From Christensenella sp. UBA4247 (GTDB lineage: Bacteria; Bacillota; Clostridia; Christensenellales; CAG-1252), in contig DGWX01000048.1 in the NCBI GenBank assembly GCA_002395405.1, forward strand, positions 1 to 37,079: 37,079 nt of DNA, read 5' to 3'. Below the pieces are notes generated by a model. It saw only the letters and a program-made list of their open reading frames with translations, did no database searches and was not told where the DNA came from. Shown here piece by piece: positions 8,284-16,947 of the stretch (position 1 is its first letter; each line of letters begins with the position of its first letter). Made by a program: the position numbers and the translations under genes.

Positions 8284-9118
8284 CGGGCGTCTCCAAAATG
8301 ATTTTTCCGATCCGCTGTTTTCTGAAATCGTCTATCACGGCGAGCGCCGCTTTATCGAGATCCGCTTCTCCGCCCTTCCTGACAAAGCCGCGCTTTTTCG
8401 CGATCTCGGAAAGGATCTCCCTTCCCGTTTTCCCTTCGAAAGTACCGTAGCGATTTTCAAAATTCTGCGGAAATTTACGCAAGAAAAACTCGATCATCGC
8501 AAAAGATAGTTCGGTCGTGTCGATAACGGCGTCTCTGACGGACCCGATAAAAGCGAGATGCAATCCGACCTCTTCGCTCTTCATACTGTGGGACAACGTT
8601 CCCGGAGTATCGAGAAGCGAAACGCCGCCCGGAAGGCGAACCCACTGCTCTCCTTTCGTAACGCCGGGGCGATTTCCCGTAACGGTTTTTTTGCCGCGGC
8701 ACAGCGCGTTGATCAAAGTGGATTTTCCCGTGTTCGGCATACCGATGACCATCGCTTTTACAGCGTATCGGATCCCTTTTTTCGCATTCCTTTCTATCTT
8801 TTCTCGGTTGATCTCGTTCAGCGCGGAAAGTACCTTCGGCGCGTCTCGCCCAACCGTACCGCTCGTTAAAACGACCTTCCTTCCCGTTTTCTCGAAATGC
8901 GCAGCCCAAGCGCGCGCGTCCGAGCTTTCAACCATATCGCATTTGTTTATAACGTAAAGAACGGGTTTGGACTCGATCAAATCGGAAAATTCGGGATTGA
9001 TACAAGAATAGGGAGCGCGCGCGTCAAGCACGTACACGAGACTGTCCACCTTTTTGAGGCTTTCTTCCATTTGACGCTTGGCTTTCGCCATATGTCCCGG
9101 GAACCACTGTATGATCAT
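8273..9118 (-). CDS. rbgA: Ribosome biogenesis GTPase RbgA (YlqF)
   Basis: A circularly permuted GTPase that matures the 50S subunit at a late step. The product starts MIIQWFPGHMAKAKRQMEES, the usual family N-terminus. It shows the permuted motif order: NKCDMV (G4), then MPNTGKSTLIN (G1, Walker A), then DTPGTL (G3). A C-terminal ANTAR-like helical domain follows. At 281 aa it matches the family. I chose the ATG at 9118, which overlaps the trmD stop in an ATGA arrangement. An upstream in-frame start at 9181 would add a non-conserved extension inside trmD. Confidence 0.96.
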   Translation of the reverse strand: MIIQWFPGHMAKAKRQMEESLKKVDSLVYVLDARAPYSCINPEFSDLIESKPVLYVINKCDMVESSDARAWAAHFEKTGRKVVLTSGTVGRDAPKVLSALNEINREKIERNAKKGIRYAVKAMVIGMPNTGKSTLINALCRGKKTVTGNRPGVTKGEQWVRLPGGVSLLDTPGTLSHSMKSEEVGLHLAFIGSVRDAVIDTTELSFAMIEFFLRKFPQNFENRYGTFEGKTGREILSEIAKKRGFVRKGGEADLDKAALAVIDDFRKQRIGKIILETPDEI

Positions 9119-9789
9119 TTCTTTTCGAGTAAATCGGGGCGAAGCGCCTTTGTGATCTCGATCTGCTTTGCCCTGCGCCATTTTGCGACTTCTTCGTGAT
9201 GCCCCGACAAAAGAACGTCGGGCACCTTCAATCCCATAAACTCCTGCGGACGAGTATATTGCGGGTACTCGAGCAAACCTTCCGAGAAGCTTTCTTCGTC
9301 CGTACTGCTTTCACTTCCGAGAACGCCGTCTATATAGCGCGAAACCGCGTTTATGACGACCATACAAGGCAGATCGCCGCTTGTCAGGACGTAATCCCCG
9401 ATAGAAATTTCCTCGTCGATACAAAGATCGATCACGCGCTGATCCACTCCTTCGTAGCTTCCGCAAAGAAAGAGCAAGTTATCTTTTTTCGAGAGCTCGA
9501 CCGCTTGATTTTGAGTAAAAGTTTTTCCGCGAGGCGACATATACACACGCAAACATTCGTGAGAAGGATCCGCCGCCTGAACGGCGTCATAGATCGGTTG
9601 CGGCGTCATCAACATTCCGGCGCCGCCTCCGAAAGGATAATCGTCACACTTTTTATGCTTGTCCGCGGAATAATCGCGCACGTTATAAATTTCAAGCTCG
9701 AATTTGTTCGATTCGAGCGCTTTTCCGAGAATACCGACCGTCAGCCCGGCGTACGCCTCGGGGAAAAGGGTTAAAACCTTAATCTTCAT
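9115..9789 (-). CDS. trmD: tRNA (guanine-37-N1)-methyltransferase TrmD
   Basis: Methylates G37 of tRNAs using SAM, which prevents +1 frameshifting. The SPOUT knot motifs are visible: LTLFPE at the N-terminus, DYPFGGGAGMLM, YMSPRGKTFTQ, FLCGSYEGVDQRV, IGDYVLTSGDLP and the C-terminal YTRPQEF...VPDVLLSGHHEEVAKWR. The start is the ATG at 9789, giving 224 aa, with GGAGG nine bases upstream. A longer in-frame start at 9858 would add arginine-rich sequence not seen in the family. It overlaps rimM by 11 bp. Confidence 0.97.
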   Translation of the reverse strand: MKIKVLTLFPEAYAGLTVGILGKALESNKFELEIYNVRDYSADKHKKCDDYPFGGGAGMLMTPQPIYDAVQAADPSHECLRVYMSPRGKTFTQNQAVELSKKDNLLFLCGSYEGVDQRVIDLCIDEEISIGDYVLTSGDLPCMVVINAVSRYIDGVLGSESSTDEESFSEGLLEYPQYTRPQEFMGLKVPDVLLSGHHEEVAKWRRAKQIEITKALRPDLLEKK

Positions 9790-10276
9790 AAACAGCCGCC
9801 TCCGAGAACGCGATCTCGTCAAAAACGATCGTCCGAGCATTAAGATCCGCGCGCGCATTCAGTTTTTTCAAAAACGGAAGCATGATCTCGCGCTCTCCTT
9901 CGATCACGAATATATCCGCCGATCGAGGATTTTTGATGACTTCGGAGATCTTTCCGATCGCTTTCTCCCCCGCAAATGCGGTCATTCCGACAAGGTCGCT
10001 GATGAAAAACTCGCCTTTTTTCAGGTTCTCGGCGTCCCGGCGGTCCACTTCGAGCGTTTGCCCGCGGAGAAGTTCCGCGTCGTCTCGCGTCAGAACTCCT
10101 TCAATGGATAAAATCGCGGCGTCACCTGCGATCCTTGCGCGGATCTTTACCCGCCGACCCGCCAAATACGCCTCTTTTACACGGCAAAAAAGTTCGGGTG
10201 CGTCCAAAAGAACGTTCGCCCGAACTTCGCCTTTGATGCCGTGCGGTTTAGTTATTTTCGCTATCGCGAGCCTCAT
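9779..10276 (-). CDS. rimM: Ribosome maturation factor RimM
   Basis: Helps mature the 30S head around S19. The 165-aa protein has the N-terminal beta-barrel signature IAKITKPHGIKGEVRAN and a C-terminal PRC barrel (KKGEFFISDLVGM, IGKISEVIKNPRSADIFVIE, IMLPFLKKL). Its start lies 29 bp inside the end of khpA, and its end overlaps trmD. The rpsP-khpA-rimM-trmD order is the classic Bacillota arrangement. Confidence 0.95.
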   Translation of the reverse strand: MRLAIAKITKPHGIKGEVRANVLLDAPELFCRVKEAYLAGRRVKIRARIAGDAAILSIEGVLTRDDAELLRGQTLEVDRRDAENLKKGEFFISDLVGMTAFAGEKAIGKISEVIKNPRSADIFVIEGEREIMLPFLKKLNARADLNARTIVFDEIAFSEAAVYED

Positions 10277-10499
10277 CAGTCTCTCGGATCTCGACGTCGT
10301 AACGTTTATTGCGCTTCGCCGCCGCCGCTTTTACGATCAAGCGGATCGCTTTCGCCGTCTTTCCGCCGCGACCGATCACTCTGCCGATATCGTCGGGAGA
10401 GAGCGTAATGACGATCAAACGTTCTTCCTCAATGATCTCAACGGAAAAATCGGAATTACCCGTCAGCGATTCAACGATGTAAGAAACGAGCTCTTGCAT
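10248..10499 (-). CDS. khpA: KH-domain RNA-binding protein KhpA
   Basis: KhpA is a small cytoplasmic KH protein. In other Bacillota it pairs with KhpB/EloR to bind RNA and influence cell elongation. The 83-aa product contains the GxxG loop in DDIGRVIGRGGKTAKAIR, the RNA-contacting element. The start is the ATG at 10499 with AGGGTG about seven bases upstream. A longer in-frame start at 10520 would overlap rpsP and add MKKRVNK. It lies one base after the rpsP stop. Confidence 0.94.
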   Translation of the reverse strand: MQELVSYIVESLTGNSDFSVEIIEEERLIVITLSPDDIGRVIGRGGKTAKAIRLIVKAAAAKRNKRYDVEIRETDEARDSENN

Positions 10500-10500
10500 C

Positions 10501-10755
10501 TTATTCACCCTTTTCTTCAAACACGCCGGCTTTCTTCAAAAGAACGCGCACGGTGTCGGTGGGTTGCGCGCCGTTCGCGATCCACTTTTTGGCAAGATCC
10601 GCGTCCACCTTAATGGTTTCGGGATTGGTCATGGGATCGAAATAGCCGACCTGCTCGATGTACATGCCGTCTCTCGCCTTTCTGCCGTCCACAGCAACGA
10701 TGCGATAGCAGGGTTTGCCTTTTGCGCCGATTCTCGTAAGTCTGAGTTTAACCAT
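10501..10755 (-). CDS. rpsP: 30S ribosomal protein S16
   Basis: S16 is a small 30S assembly protein. The 84-aa sequence is canonical: MVKLRLTRIGAKGKPCYRIVAVD, RDGMYIEQVGYFDP and KKWIANGAQPTDTVRVLLKKAG. The start at 10755 has a strong GGAGGT site. It follows ffh by 30 bp without a terminator, so it belongs to the ylxM-ffh operon. Confidence 0.97.
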   Translation of the reverse strand: MVKLRLTRIGAKGKPCYRIVAVDGRKARDGMYIEQVGYFDPMTNPETIKVDADLAKKWIANGAQPTDTVRVLLKKAGVFEEKGE

Positions 10756-10785
10756 TTTTGATACCTCCGTAAGTATTACCTTTTA

Positions 10786-12105
10786 TTAAAAGGGGAATCC
10801 CCCTCTTCTTCCGTTCTTCATTCGCTTCATCATATCGCGCGACGCTTCGAATTGCTTCAAAAGGGCGTTTACGTCCGATATTTCCGTTCCGCTGCCCGCC
10901 GCGATGCGCTTTTTTCGGCTGGCTTTGATAATATCGGGATTGTTCCTTTCCTTTTCGGTCATCGATTGAATGATCGCTTTCGTTCGCGCGAGTTTTTCCT
11001 CGTCCACCGAAAGGTCTCGCCCTCCGAGTTTTTGGGAAAGCCCGGGGATCATTCCGATCATTTGAGTCAGATTCCCCATACTTTTCATCTTATCAAGTTG
11101 AACGAGATAGTCCGACAAGGTAAAGCTCGATTCTCTGAGCTTCCTTTCGAGCGCTTTCGCCTCTTCCTCCGAATACGCTTCCTGCGCTTTTTCGATCAAG
11201 GTAAGAACGTCGCCCATTCCGAGAATGCGAGACGCCATTCTCTCCGGATGGAAAGGCTCTATATCGCCCATCTTTTCGCCCGTTCCGCAATAGCGAACGC
11301 TTTTTCCGGTAACCGATTTAATGGAAAGCGCCGCACCGCCGCGCGTGTCGCCGTCTAACTTAGTCAGGATCACGCCGGTAATATCCAAAAGCTCGTTAAA
11401 CTTTTCGGCAACGTTGACCGCGTCTTGCCCCGTCATGGAATCTACGACGAGCAAAATCTCGTGCGGCTTTAAGAAGGCTTTCAATTCTTTGAGCTCGCTC
11501 ATCAAAGCTTCGTCTATATGAAGCCTGCCCGCCGTATCCACGATCAAAGTATCGTAAGCGTTCTTCGAAGCGACTTCCAGCGCGTATTTTACGATCTTCA
11601 AAGGCGCGATTTGCCCCTTTTCGATGACGGGTACACCGGCTTTCTCGCCTACTCTTTGCAGCTGCAATATCGCGGCGGGACGATACACGTCGCAAGCAAC
11701 GAGTGCGGGATTCTTGCCGCTTTTCTTTAACATCATTCCGAGCTTTCCGCACATCGTCGTTTTACCGCTACCTTGCAAGCCGCACATTAAAATGATCGTG
11801 GGCGGACGATCGGCTACGGCGAGTTTCGCGTGAGCGCCGCCGAGAAGCGCGATCAATTCTTCGTTTACGATCTTTATGACCTGCTGCGTCGGGGTCAAGC
11901 TCTTCAAGACTTCTTCGCCCACCGCTTTTTCGGTAACGGAAGCGATAAAGTTCTTAACGACGGTAAAGTTTACGTCCGCTTCGAGAAGCGCGATGCGAAC
12001 TTCGCGCATCGCCTGCTTGATTTCAAGCTCGGTCAGCGCGCCTTTATTTTTAAGTTTGGAAAAAATATGATTGAGTCTCGTTCCGAGTCCGTCGAATGCT
12101 CCCAT
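10786..12105 (-). CDS. ffh: Signal recognition particle GTPase Ffh (SRP54)
   Basis: Ffh binds signal sequences and 4.5S RNA and delivers ribosomes to FtsY at the membrane. The 439-aa protein has the N-domain helical bundle (ALTELEIKQAMREVRIALLEADV) and G-domain motifs GLQGSGKTT (G1), DVYRPAAILQL (insertion box), DTAGRLHID (G3) and TKLDGDTRGG (G4). The methionine-rich M-domain (MKSMGNLTQMIGMIPG, MTEKERNNP, SRKKRIAAGSGT) ends in a short GGRRGGFPF tail. The ATG at 12105 immediately follows the ylxM stop and has GGAGG upstream. No 4.5S RNA gene is seen here. Confidence 0.97.
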   Translation of the reverse strand: MGAFDGLGTRLNHIFSKLKNKGALTELEIKQAMREVRIALLEADVNFTVVKNFIASVTEKAVGEEVLKSLTPTQQVIKIVNEELIALLGGAHAKLAVADRPPTIILMCGLQGSGKTTMCGKLGMMLKKSGKNPALVACDVYRPAAILQLQRVGEKAGVPVIEKGQIAPLKIVKYALEVASKNAYDTLIVDTAGRLHIDEALMSELKELKAFLKPHEILLVVDSMTGQDAVNVAEKFNELLDITGVILTKLDGDTRGGAALSIKSVTGKSVRYCGTGEKMGDIEPFHPERMASRILGMGDVLTLIEKAQEAYSEEEAKALERKLRESSFTLSDYLVQLDKMKSMGNLTQMIGMIPGLSQKLGGRDLSVDEEKLARTKAIIQSMTEKERNNPDIIKASRKKRIAAGSGTEISDVNALLKQFEASRDMMKRMKNGRRGGFPF

Positions 12106-12426
12106 TTATCCCTCCAATATCTCAAAAACCGTTTTCAGTTTCGCCGCAAGCGCCTCGTCTTCCCCGACCGCTGCGGAAAGCGCGTCGGAGAGTTTCTCTT
12201 TAAGAGCGATTTTGCCGATTTTTTCTTCGAAATTCGTTAGGGACGAAACGGCGTGTTTGATCGCGTCCAATACCGCTTGCCTCGTTATCCCGTATTGCTC
12301 GGCGACTTCGAAAAGCGACATATCGAGCTCGATATAATCCGAAAGCATTTTTCTTTGCTTCTCGGTCAAAAGAGCGCCGTATTCCGAAAGGAGAGACGAT
12401 ATTTTTACCCGATCTTGGATCTCCAT
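12106..12426 (-). CDS. ylxM: YlxM/p13 family HTH protein, SRP-associated
   Basis: YlxM is a small helix-turn-helix protein almost always encoded directly before ffh in Bacillota; it influences SRP activity in streptococci. The 106-aa product has the family pattern LLSEYGALLTEKQRKML, YIELDMSLFEVAEQYGIT and RQAVLDAIKHAVSSL, a sigma-70 region-4-like HTH. The ATG at 12426 has a GGGGGTG ribosome site. It is the first gene of the operon and lies just downstream of a consensus promoter. Confidence 0.95.
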   Translation of the reverse strand: MEIQDRVKISSLLSEYGALLTEKQRKMLSDYIELDMSLFEVAEQYGITRQAVLDAIKHAVSSLTNFEEKIGKIALKEKLSDALSAAVGEDEALAAKLKTVFEILEG

Positions 12427-12459
12427 TTCGCACCCCCATAAAGCAAAATTACTTTACAC

Positions 12460-12488
12460 ATTATAATTCGTAAGTTTTTCCCTGTCAA
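12460..12488 (-). promoter_or_regulatory. Consensus sigma-A promoter of the ylxM-ffh-ribosome operon
   Basis: On the minus strand a perfect -35 TTGACA (12483-12488) and a perfect -10 TATAAT (12460-12465) are separated by exactly 17 bp. It is the strongest promoter in the window and fits a highly expressed SRP/ribosome operon. Transcription should start near 12453. Confidence 0.93.
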
Positions 12489-12498
12489 CTTATTCTAA

Positions 12499-12536
12499 TA
12501 AAAAATTCTTAAAATACTATCTTCTTTATTTAGAAT
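12499..12536 (-). terminator. Weak AT-rich hairpin after rsmD, possible terminator
   Basis: On the minus strand, ATTCT plus AAATA can pair with TATTT plus AGAAT across a 10-nt loop with a 2-nt bulge, followed by six T. All pairs but one are A-T, so the stem is weak. Its position right after the rsmD stop and before the next promoter is the main support. Confidence 0.35.
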
Positions 12537-13084
12537 TATGAATCGATATAAGTCAAAATAGAAACGGTAACGCTTCCGTAGCGTCTTTCGTCCGCCGCTA
12601 TCCAACCGAAAGGAAGACGAAGCGGCCTTTCGGACGCGTGTTCGAAAACGACGACGCCCTCTTCCGCAAGCAACGCGTTTTCCTTGATCGAATCGAGAAG
12701 CGTCTCGTAAAAATCGGCTTTATAGGGCGGATCGAGAAAAACAACGTCGAATTTTTTTCCGGAAAGAAGTCGAGCGGCCGCGTCATAGCCGCATTCGAGA
12801 AGTCGCGCTTCCTTTCCGATCCCGATTTTCGAAAAATTCTTTTTGATCAAAGCAATGCTGTCTCGGCTGATGTCCACCGTAACGGACTCTTTCGCGCCTC
12901 GGGAGAGCGCTTCGATCGTCATCGCGCCGCTTCCGCCGAAAAGATCCAAAAAGGCGCAGCCCGGAATTTTTCTTTGCAAAAGATTAAACACGTTTTCTTT
13001 GATCCGATCGGTCGTGGGACGAACGGATTCGTCCTTGGGAGAAAACAGAGCTCTGCCTTTATATTTTCCCGCGATGACTCTCAT
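12536..13084 (-). CDS. rsmD: 16S rRNA (guanine-966-N2)-methyltransferase RsmD
   Basis: Methylates G966 of 16S rRNA with SAM. The 182-aa protein begins MRVIAGKYKGRALFSP, then VRPTTDRIKENVFNLL, the SAM-binding loop FLDLFGGSGAMTIEALSRGA, and the catalytic FLDPPY motif, all diagnostic of RsmD. The ATG at 13084 overlaps the fthC stop in an ATGA arrangement. It is the last gene of the long atp-hydratase-alr-fthC run. Confidence 0.96.
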   Translation of the reverse strand: MRVIAGKYKGRALFSPKDESVRPTTDRIKENVFNLLQRKIPGCAFLDLFGGSGAMTIEALSRGAKESVTVDISRDSIALIKKNFSKIGIGKEARLLECGYDAAARLLSGKKFDVVFLDPPYKADFYETLLDSIKENALLAEEGVVVFEHASERPLRLPFGWIAADERRYGSVTVSILTYIDS

Positions 13085-13620
13085 ATTTCACCCTCCTCCG
13101 TAACGATCGAAGACGGGCGAACGTCCCATTCGTCCGCCGCAACTTCCGGAATTTCCTGCGCGGAAAACGCGAGCGCGACGGCTTGTCCGCCGAAAACGCG
13201 CAAAAAACGGTCGTAATATCCTTTTCCCCTACCGAGACGATTTTTATTTTTATCAAATCCGAGGAGCGGAATGATCGCGAGGTCGATCTCCCCGTAAAAA
13301 GGTTCGCCTGCGGGTTCCTCGATCCCGTAATGATTCTTTCGGAGCGTTTCTCCCGAAGAATAAGGAACGCAAAACATATTCTCCCCCTCGATACGGGGAA
13401 GATAAACTTTTTTTCCGCTTTCGAGGGCGTTTTCAATCAAAGAGAGGGTATCGGGTTCGCCCGGAATCGAGCGATACACGAAAAGGGAACGAGCCTCCCG
13501 AAAACGGTTCGAAGAAAGCACTCGATCGCAAATCGCGCGACTGAAAGACTTCCGCTCCTCGTCTCCGAGAGCGGCGATTTTTTCCTTCAAAAGGCGTCTT
13601 TGCTCTTTTTTATCCGTCAT
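13081..13620 (-). CDS. fthC: 5-formyltetrahydrofolate cyclo-ligase
   Basis: Converts 5-formyl-THF to 5,10-methenyl-THF with ATP, in the cytoplasmic one-carbon pathway. The 179-aa protein shows KKEQRRLLKEKIAAL at the N-terminus, SLFVYRSIPGEPDT, KKVYLPRIEG and the diagnostic LGRGKGYYDRFL, followed by LAFSAQEIPEVAADEWD. The start is the ATG at 13620 with GGAG eight bases upstream; a start at 13665 would add an unconserved leader inside alr. It overlaps alr by 11 bp and rsmD by 4 bp. Confidence 0.94.
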   Translation of the reverse strand: MTDKKEQRRLLKEKIAALGDEERKSFSRAICDRVLSSNRFREARSLFVYRSIPGEPDTLSLIENALESGKKVYLPRIEGENMFCVPYSSGETLRKNHYGIEEPAGEPFYGEIDLAIIPLLGFDKNKNRLGRGKGYYDRFLRVFGGQAVALAFSAQEIPEVAADEWDVRPSSIVTEEGEI

Positions 13621-14650
13621 ATATATACTCCGCTCGCGGCCGATCGAAACCGACCAATACTTCATACGGGATCGTTTTTCGAAATTTGGCGATATAATTC
13701 GCGTCGATCGTATCGGTCATTATTATAACACGCTGCCCCGCTTTCAAGTCAACCCGTTCGGTCACCATTTCGAAGGTATCCATACAAACCGCGGCGATCC
13801 GAGCCCTTCTGCCTCCGCAAAGCACCGTCCGCCCGACTTCCGATCGTTCGACGCCATCCGCATAGCCGCCGAGAACGGTACACGCCGTCAAATCTTTTGC
13901 CGCCCGAAACGCGCCCGCATAGCCGAGCGTCATTCCCTTTTTTATGCGCTTGACGGACAGGATCTCCGATTCGATCCGCATCGATTTTTCAAGGGGAGTT
14001 CCGATCGAGGCGCCCGTATGATATCCGTAGCTCGAAAGACCGACGCGCAAAAGATCGTAAGCACTCGCCTTTTCGGCTCCGACGGCGGTAACGTGGGTAA
14101 TGATTTTCCCATTCTGCCCCTTCCATGCCGCCGATTGGCGAACGGCGGCAACGGCGCGATCGAAACGCCGATTTTGCTCGTCGATCGTATCCTCTTCCCC
14201 GCTTTTATAATGCGTGCAAACGCCTTCGACCCGAACGCCGCCGTTAAGAAGCTTTTCGGCAAGCCGCGCGGCTTCCTTCGGAGAGGAGACTCCCAAACGA
14301 TGCATCCCGCTATCCACTTTGATATGGCAGCGTTTAAGCCCGAGTCGCACCGCTTCTTCCGCATAAGAAAAAGATCCGATCAGCGGGATCAGATCGTATC
14401 GGCGGCAAAGGGCCGCTTCGCTTTTTTTCGGCGCGGTAATAAGAACGGGCGCTTTCGTATAACTCCTGACAAGAACGCCCTCGTTCTCCGTCGCCACACC
14501 GTAACAATCGGCGGTGATCTCGCGGGCGACCCTTCGAAGACCGTGTCCGTAAGCGTCCGCCTTACACATAAAAACGAGCGGCTTACCCCAGGCAAGCCGC
14601 AACGCTTTTAAGTTGTGCCTAATCGCATGGACATCGATCCGAACCTTCAT
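13610..14650 (-). CDS. alr: Alanine racemase, compact form
   Basis: PLP enzyme making D-alanine for peptidoglycan. The PLP lysine is Lys30 in MCKADAYGHG, with the family N-terminus IDVHAIRHNLKAL. HIKVDSGMHRLGV, VCTHYKSGEED and RVGLSSYGYHTG match the barrel, and MTLGYAGAFRA with DGVERSEVGRTVLCGGRRARI marks the C-terminal domain with the second catalytic tyrosine region. At 346 aa it is shorter than the usual 370-390, with compact termini and no broken motif. The ATG at 14650 lacks a clear ribosome site and sits in a small inverted repeat (CCGCGCAT/ATGCGG). The in-frame upstream codon TAA rules out a longer start. It lies 34 bp after the hydratase gene. Confidence 0.92.
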   Translation of the reverse strand: MKVRIDVHAIRHNLKALRLAWGKPLVFMCKADAYGHGLRRVAREITADCYGVATENEGVLVRSYTKAPVLITAPKKSEAALCRRYDLIPLIGSFSYAEEAVRLGLKRCHIKVDSGMHRLGVSSPKEAARLAEKLLNGGVRVEGVCTHYKSGEEDTIDEQNRRFDRAVAAVRQSAAWKGQNGKIITHVTAVGAEKASAYDLLRVGLSSYGYHTGASIGTPLEKSMRIESEILSVKRIKKGMTLGYAGAFRAAKDLTACTVLGGYADGVERSEVGRTVLCGGRRARIAAVCMDTFEMVTERVDLKAGQRVIIMTDTIDANYIAKFRKTIPYEVLVGFDRPRAEYIYDG

Positions 14651-14684
14651 ACCGCATTATTCTATGCGCGGAAGGATCGAAAAG

Positions 14685-16925
14685 TTACCGATTGGCGTAA
14701 TAATTGATCAAGCAACCGTCTTTGATAATGGTCTTTTCGTCCTCGGTCAGTTTATCCACTGACGCTTCTCCCTCGATTACTTTGCCGCCGCGAACGATCA
14801 GGAGCTTAAACGCCTCGCCCGCGAGAAGCTTTTCTTTTACGGAAGGAACGATCACAATATCTCCGACCTCGAAATTTGCCTGCGTAATATAGGGGATCAT
14901 ACCCCAATTGATCAAGTTGCTTCTGTAACGTTTGGTCGCGTATTCACGCGAGAAATTCGCGCCGCCGCCGAGAACTCTTTGACAGCTTGCCGCCTGCTCT
15001 CTTGCGCTGCCGTCGCCGGGTTTAACGGCGAAAATCGCGCTATTGATCTGCGACGACCCGGAGAGCGTAAGCCCTGCGGTTTTGATCGCTTGCGCATACT
15101 CTTCGGGAAGGGTTCCCTCTTTTTGATACGCTTCCGCGTCTTTTTTAACGATTTTGCTTCTTCCGACGTACTCGGGAACCTTTCTGGACAAAGCGAATTC
15201 CGCAAGACGGAGCGGATTGCTCCTATAAGAGGAAGTTTCGCCCGAAGGGATCAATTCGTCCGTTGTGGTTACGGGATCGTTAATGACGGCGGTGATCTTA
15301 TAGATCGCGTTATCCGCCAAAGGTTCGATCTTCGGCCAATCGGCTATGTTCGGACCGTAACGAAGAGGAAGAGTAGGATCCGCTTTCCCGAATCCGTTAT
15401 AAACGCGGCTCTTATACGAGCTATCGTCATGCACGTAGGGCGGGATCGAAGAATCATAGTCGAGATCGAGCGCGCTTGTTAAAACGCCGCCGTTCGCCGC
15501 CGTTGCGGCAATAGAGCGCGCGTCCATTAAAGCAACCGCGGAGATTTGCCCTTCCAAAGGTTTGGATCCTTCGCGGCTTTCAAAGTTACGCGTCGTATGG
15601 CGAATGCTCAAACAGTCGTTTGCCGGAACGTCACCCGCGCCGAAACAGGGCCCGCAGAAACAAGAGCGGATCGAAGCGCCCGCTTTCATTAAGGTTGCGA
15701 TCGAACCGTTATTCACGAGTTCGGTAAACACGGGTTGGCTTCCGGGATAAACGCTGAGAGTAAATTCTCCGTTTCCGATCGTTTTCCCTTTAAGGATATT
15801 CGCGCTTTCCACGATATTATCGTACGTTCCGCCCGCACAGCCTGCGATGACCGCCTGTTCTACTTTTACTTTTCCGTTTCGGATCTTCTTGGTCAGATCC
15901 ATTTTGACTTTTCCGCCGAGAAGTTCGTTTATATTGTTCGAAGCCTCCGCCAAAATATCGCCGGGATTCTCGATAAGATCACGAAGCTTATATGCGTTTG
16001 AAGGATGGAACGGAAGCGCGATCATCGGCTCGATCTCGGAAAGGTCGATCTCGATCACGGCGTCGTAATAAGCGAGATCCTTGGGTTGAAGCTTTTTGTA
16101 ATCGTCCGCCCTGCCGCGCACCGCAAAGTACTCTTTGACTTTATAATCGGTTTGCCAAACGGAAGAAAGGCAAGCGGTCTCCGTCGTCATAACGTCGATC
16201 CCGTTCCTGTACTCCACGGAGAGGTTTTCGACGCCCTCGCCGATAAATTCCATCACTTTATTTTTGACCGTTCCTTTTTTGAACACTTCGCCTACGATCG
16301 CGATCGCGACGTCGTGCGGACCGACGCCCTTTCTCGGCGCGCCCTTTAACACGATCGCGACGACTTCGGGATATTTTACGTCGTAAGTCATTGAAAGAAG
16401 TTGCTTTACAAGTTCCGGGCCGCCTTCTCCGACCGCCATCGTTCCGAGAGCCCCGTAACGGGTATGACTGTCGCTTCCGAGGATCATCGCGCCGCATTTG
16501 GCGAAGCATTCGCGCATATAGCTATGGATAACGGCTTGATGGGCGGGAAGGAAGATACCGCCGTATTTTTTCGCGGCGGAAAGACCGAACAAATGATCGT
16601 CTTCGTTGATCGTGCCGCCGACCGCGCAAAGCGAGTTATGACAATTTGTCAAAACGTACGGGATCGGGAATTTCGTCAGCCCGCTGGCTTTCGCGGTTTG
16701 AATGATGCCGACGTAAGTAATATCGTGAGACGCAAGCGCGTCAAACTTGATATTCAGAACTTTGTTCTTCTCCGCGCCGCCCGCGCTATGCGCGTTTAAG
16801 ATCGAATAAGCGATCGTTCCGGTATAGGCTTCGTCTAACTCTTTTTGCGAGAAGCCCGACGAGGCGAGTTCTTCTTTACTCGCGATTTTTCCTCTTAAAA
16901 GGTAGGAAGGTCCGTAAGTTTTCAT
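14685..16925 (-). CDS. Aconitase-superfamily hydratase (YbhJ-like)
   Basis: A 746-aa [4Fe-4S] dehydratase homologue. Aconitase motifs seen: GSDSHTRYGALGT (150-162), the cluster cysteine in AGCAGG (Cys363) and the paired cysteines in SCFCGPCFGAGD (from Cys422). The C-terminal swivel domain includes SSQINSAIF, ASCQRVLGGGANFSREYA and RYRSNLINWGMIPY. Sequence style and length match the poorly characterised hydratase group that includes YbhJ better than citrate-cycle AcnA/AcnB, so the substrate should not be assumed to be citrate. The ATG at 16925 has a near-perfect AAAGGAGAA site; an in-frame start at 16985 would extend into atpC. It is packed between atpC (22 bp) and alr (34 bp), probably in the same transcript. 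Confidence 0.82.
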   Translation of the reverse strand: MKTYGPSYLLRGKIASKEELASSGFSQKELDEAYTGTIAYSILNAHSAGGAEKNKVLNIKFDALASHDITYVGIIQTAKASGLTKFPIPYVLTNCHNSLCAVGGTINEDDHLFGLSAAKKYGGIFLPAHQAVIHSYMRECFAKCGAMILGSDSHTRYGALGTMAVGEGGPELVKQLLSMTYDVKYPEVVAIVLKGAPRKGVGPHDVAIAIVGEVFKKGTVKNKVMEFIGEGVENLSVEYRNGIDVMTTETACLSSVWQTDYKVKEYFAVRGRADDYKKLQPKDLAYYDAVIEIDLSEIEPMIALPFHPSNAYKLRDLIENPGDILAEASNNINELLGGKVKMDLTKKIRNGKVKVEQAVIAGCAGGTYDNIVESANILKGKTIGNGEFTLSVYPGSQPVFTELVNNGSIATLMKAGASIRSCFCGPCFGAGDVPANDCLSIRHTTRNFESREGSKPLEGQISAVALMDARSIAATAANGGVLTSALDLDYDSSIPPYVHDDSSYKSRVYNGFGKADPTLPLRYGPNIADWPKIEPLADNAIYKITAVINDPVTTTDELIPSGETSSYRSNPLRLAEFALSRKVPEYVGRSKIVKKDAEAYQKEGTLPEEYAQAIKTAGLTLSGSSQINSAIFAVKPGDGSAREQAASCQRVLGGGANFSREYATKRYRSNLINWGMIPYITQANFEVGDIVIVPSVKEKLLAGEAFKLLIVRGGKVIEGEASVDKLTEDEKTIIKDGCLINYYANR

Positions 16926-16947
16926 ACACTTCTCCTTTCTTTGTATA

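Noticed and set aside
9115..9858. Longer start for trmD (also rbgA, atpC, hydratase, oadB, oadA, padR)
   Set aside because: The extensions are basic, unconserved and overlap upstream genes or promoters; the internal ATGs have proper ribosome sites or ATGA coupling.
13610..14650. Truncated alanine racemase pseudogene
   Set aside because: It is short but keeps the PLP lysine, barrel motifs and C-terminal domain, with an upstream in-frame stop and coupled neighbours.
14685..16925. Citrate-cycle aconitase acnA
   Set aside because: Cluster motifs are present, but the sequence fits the separate YbhJ-like hydratase group better, so no acn symbol is given.
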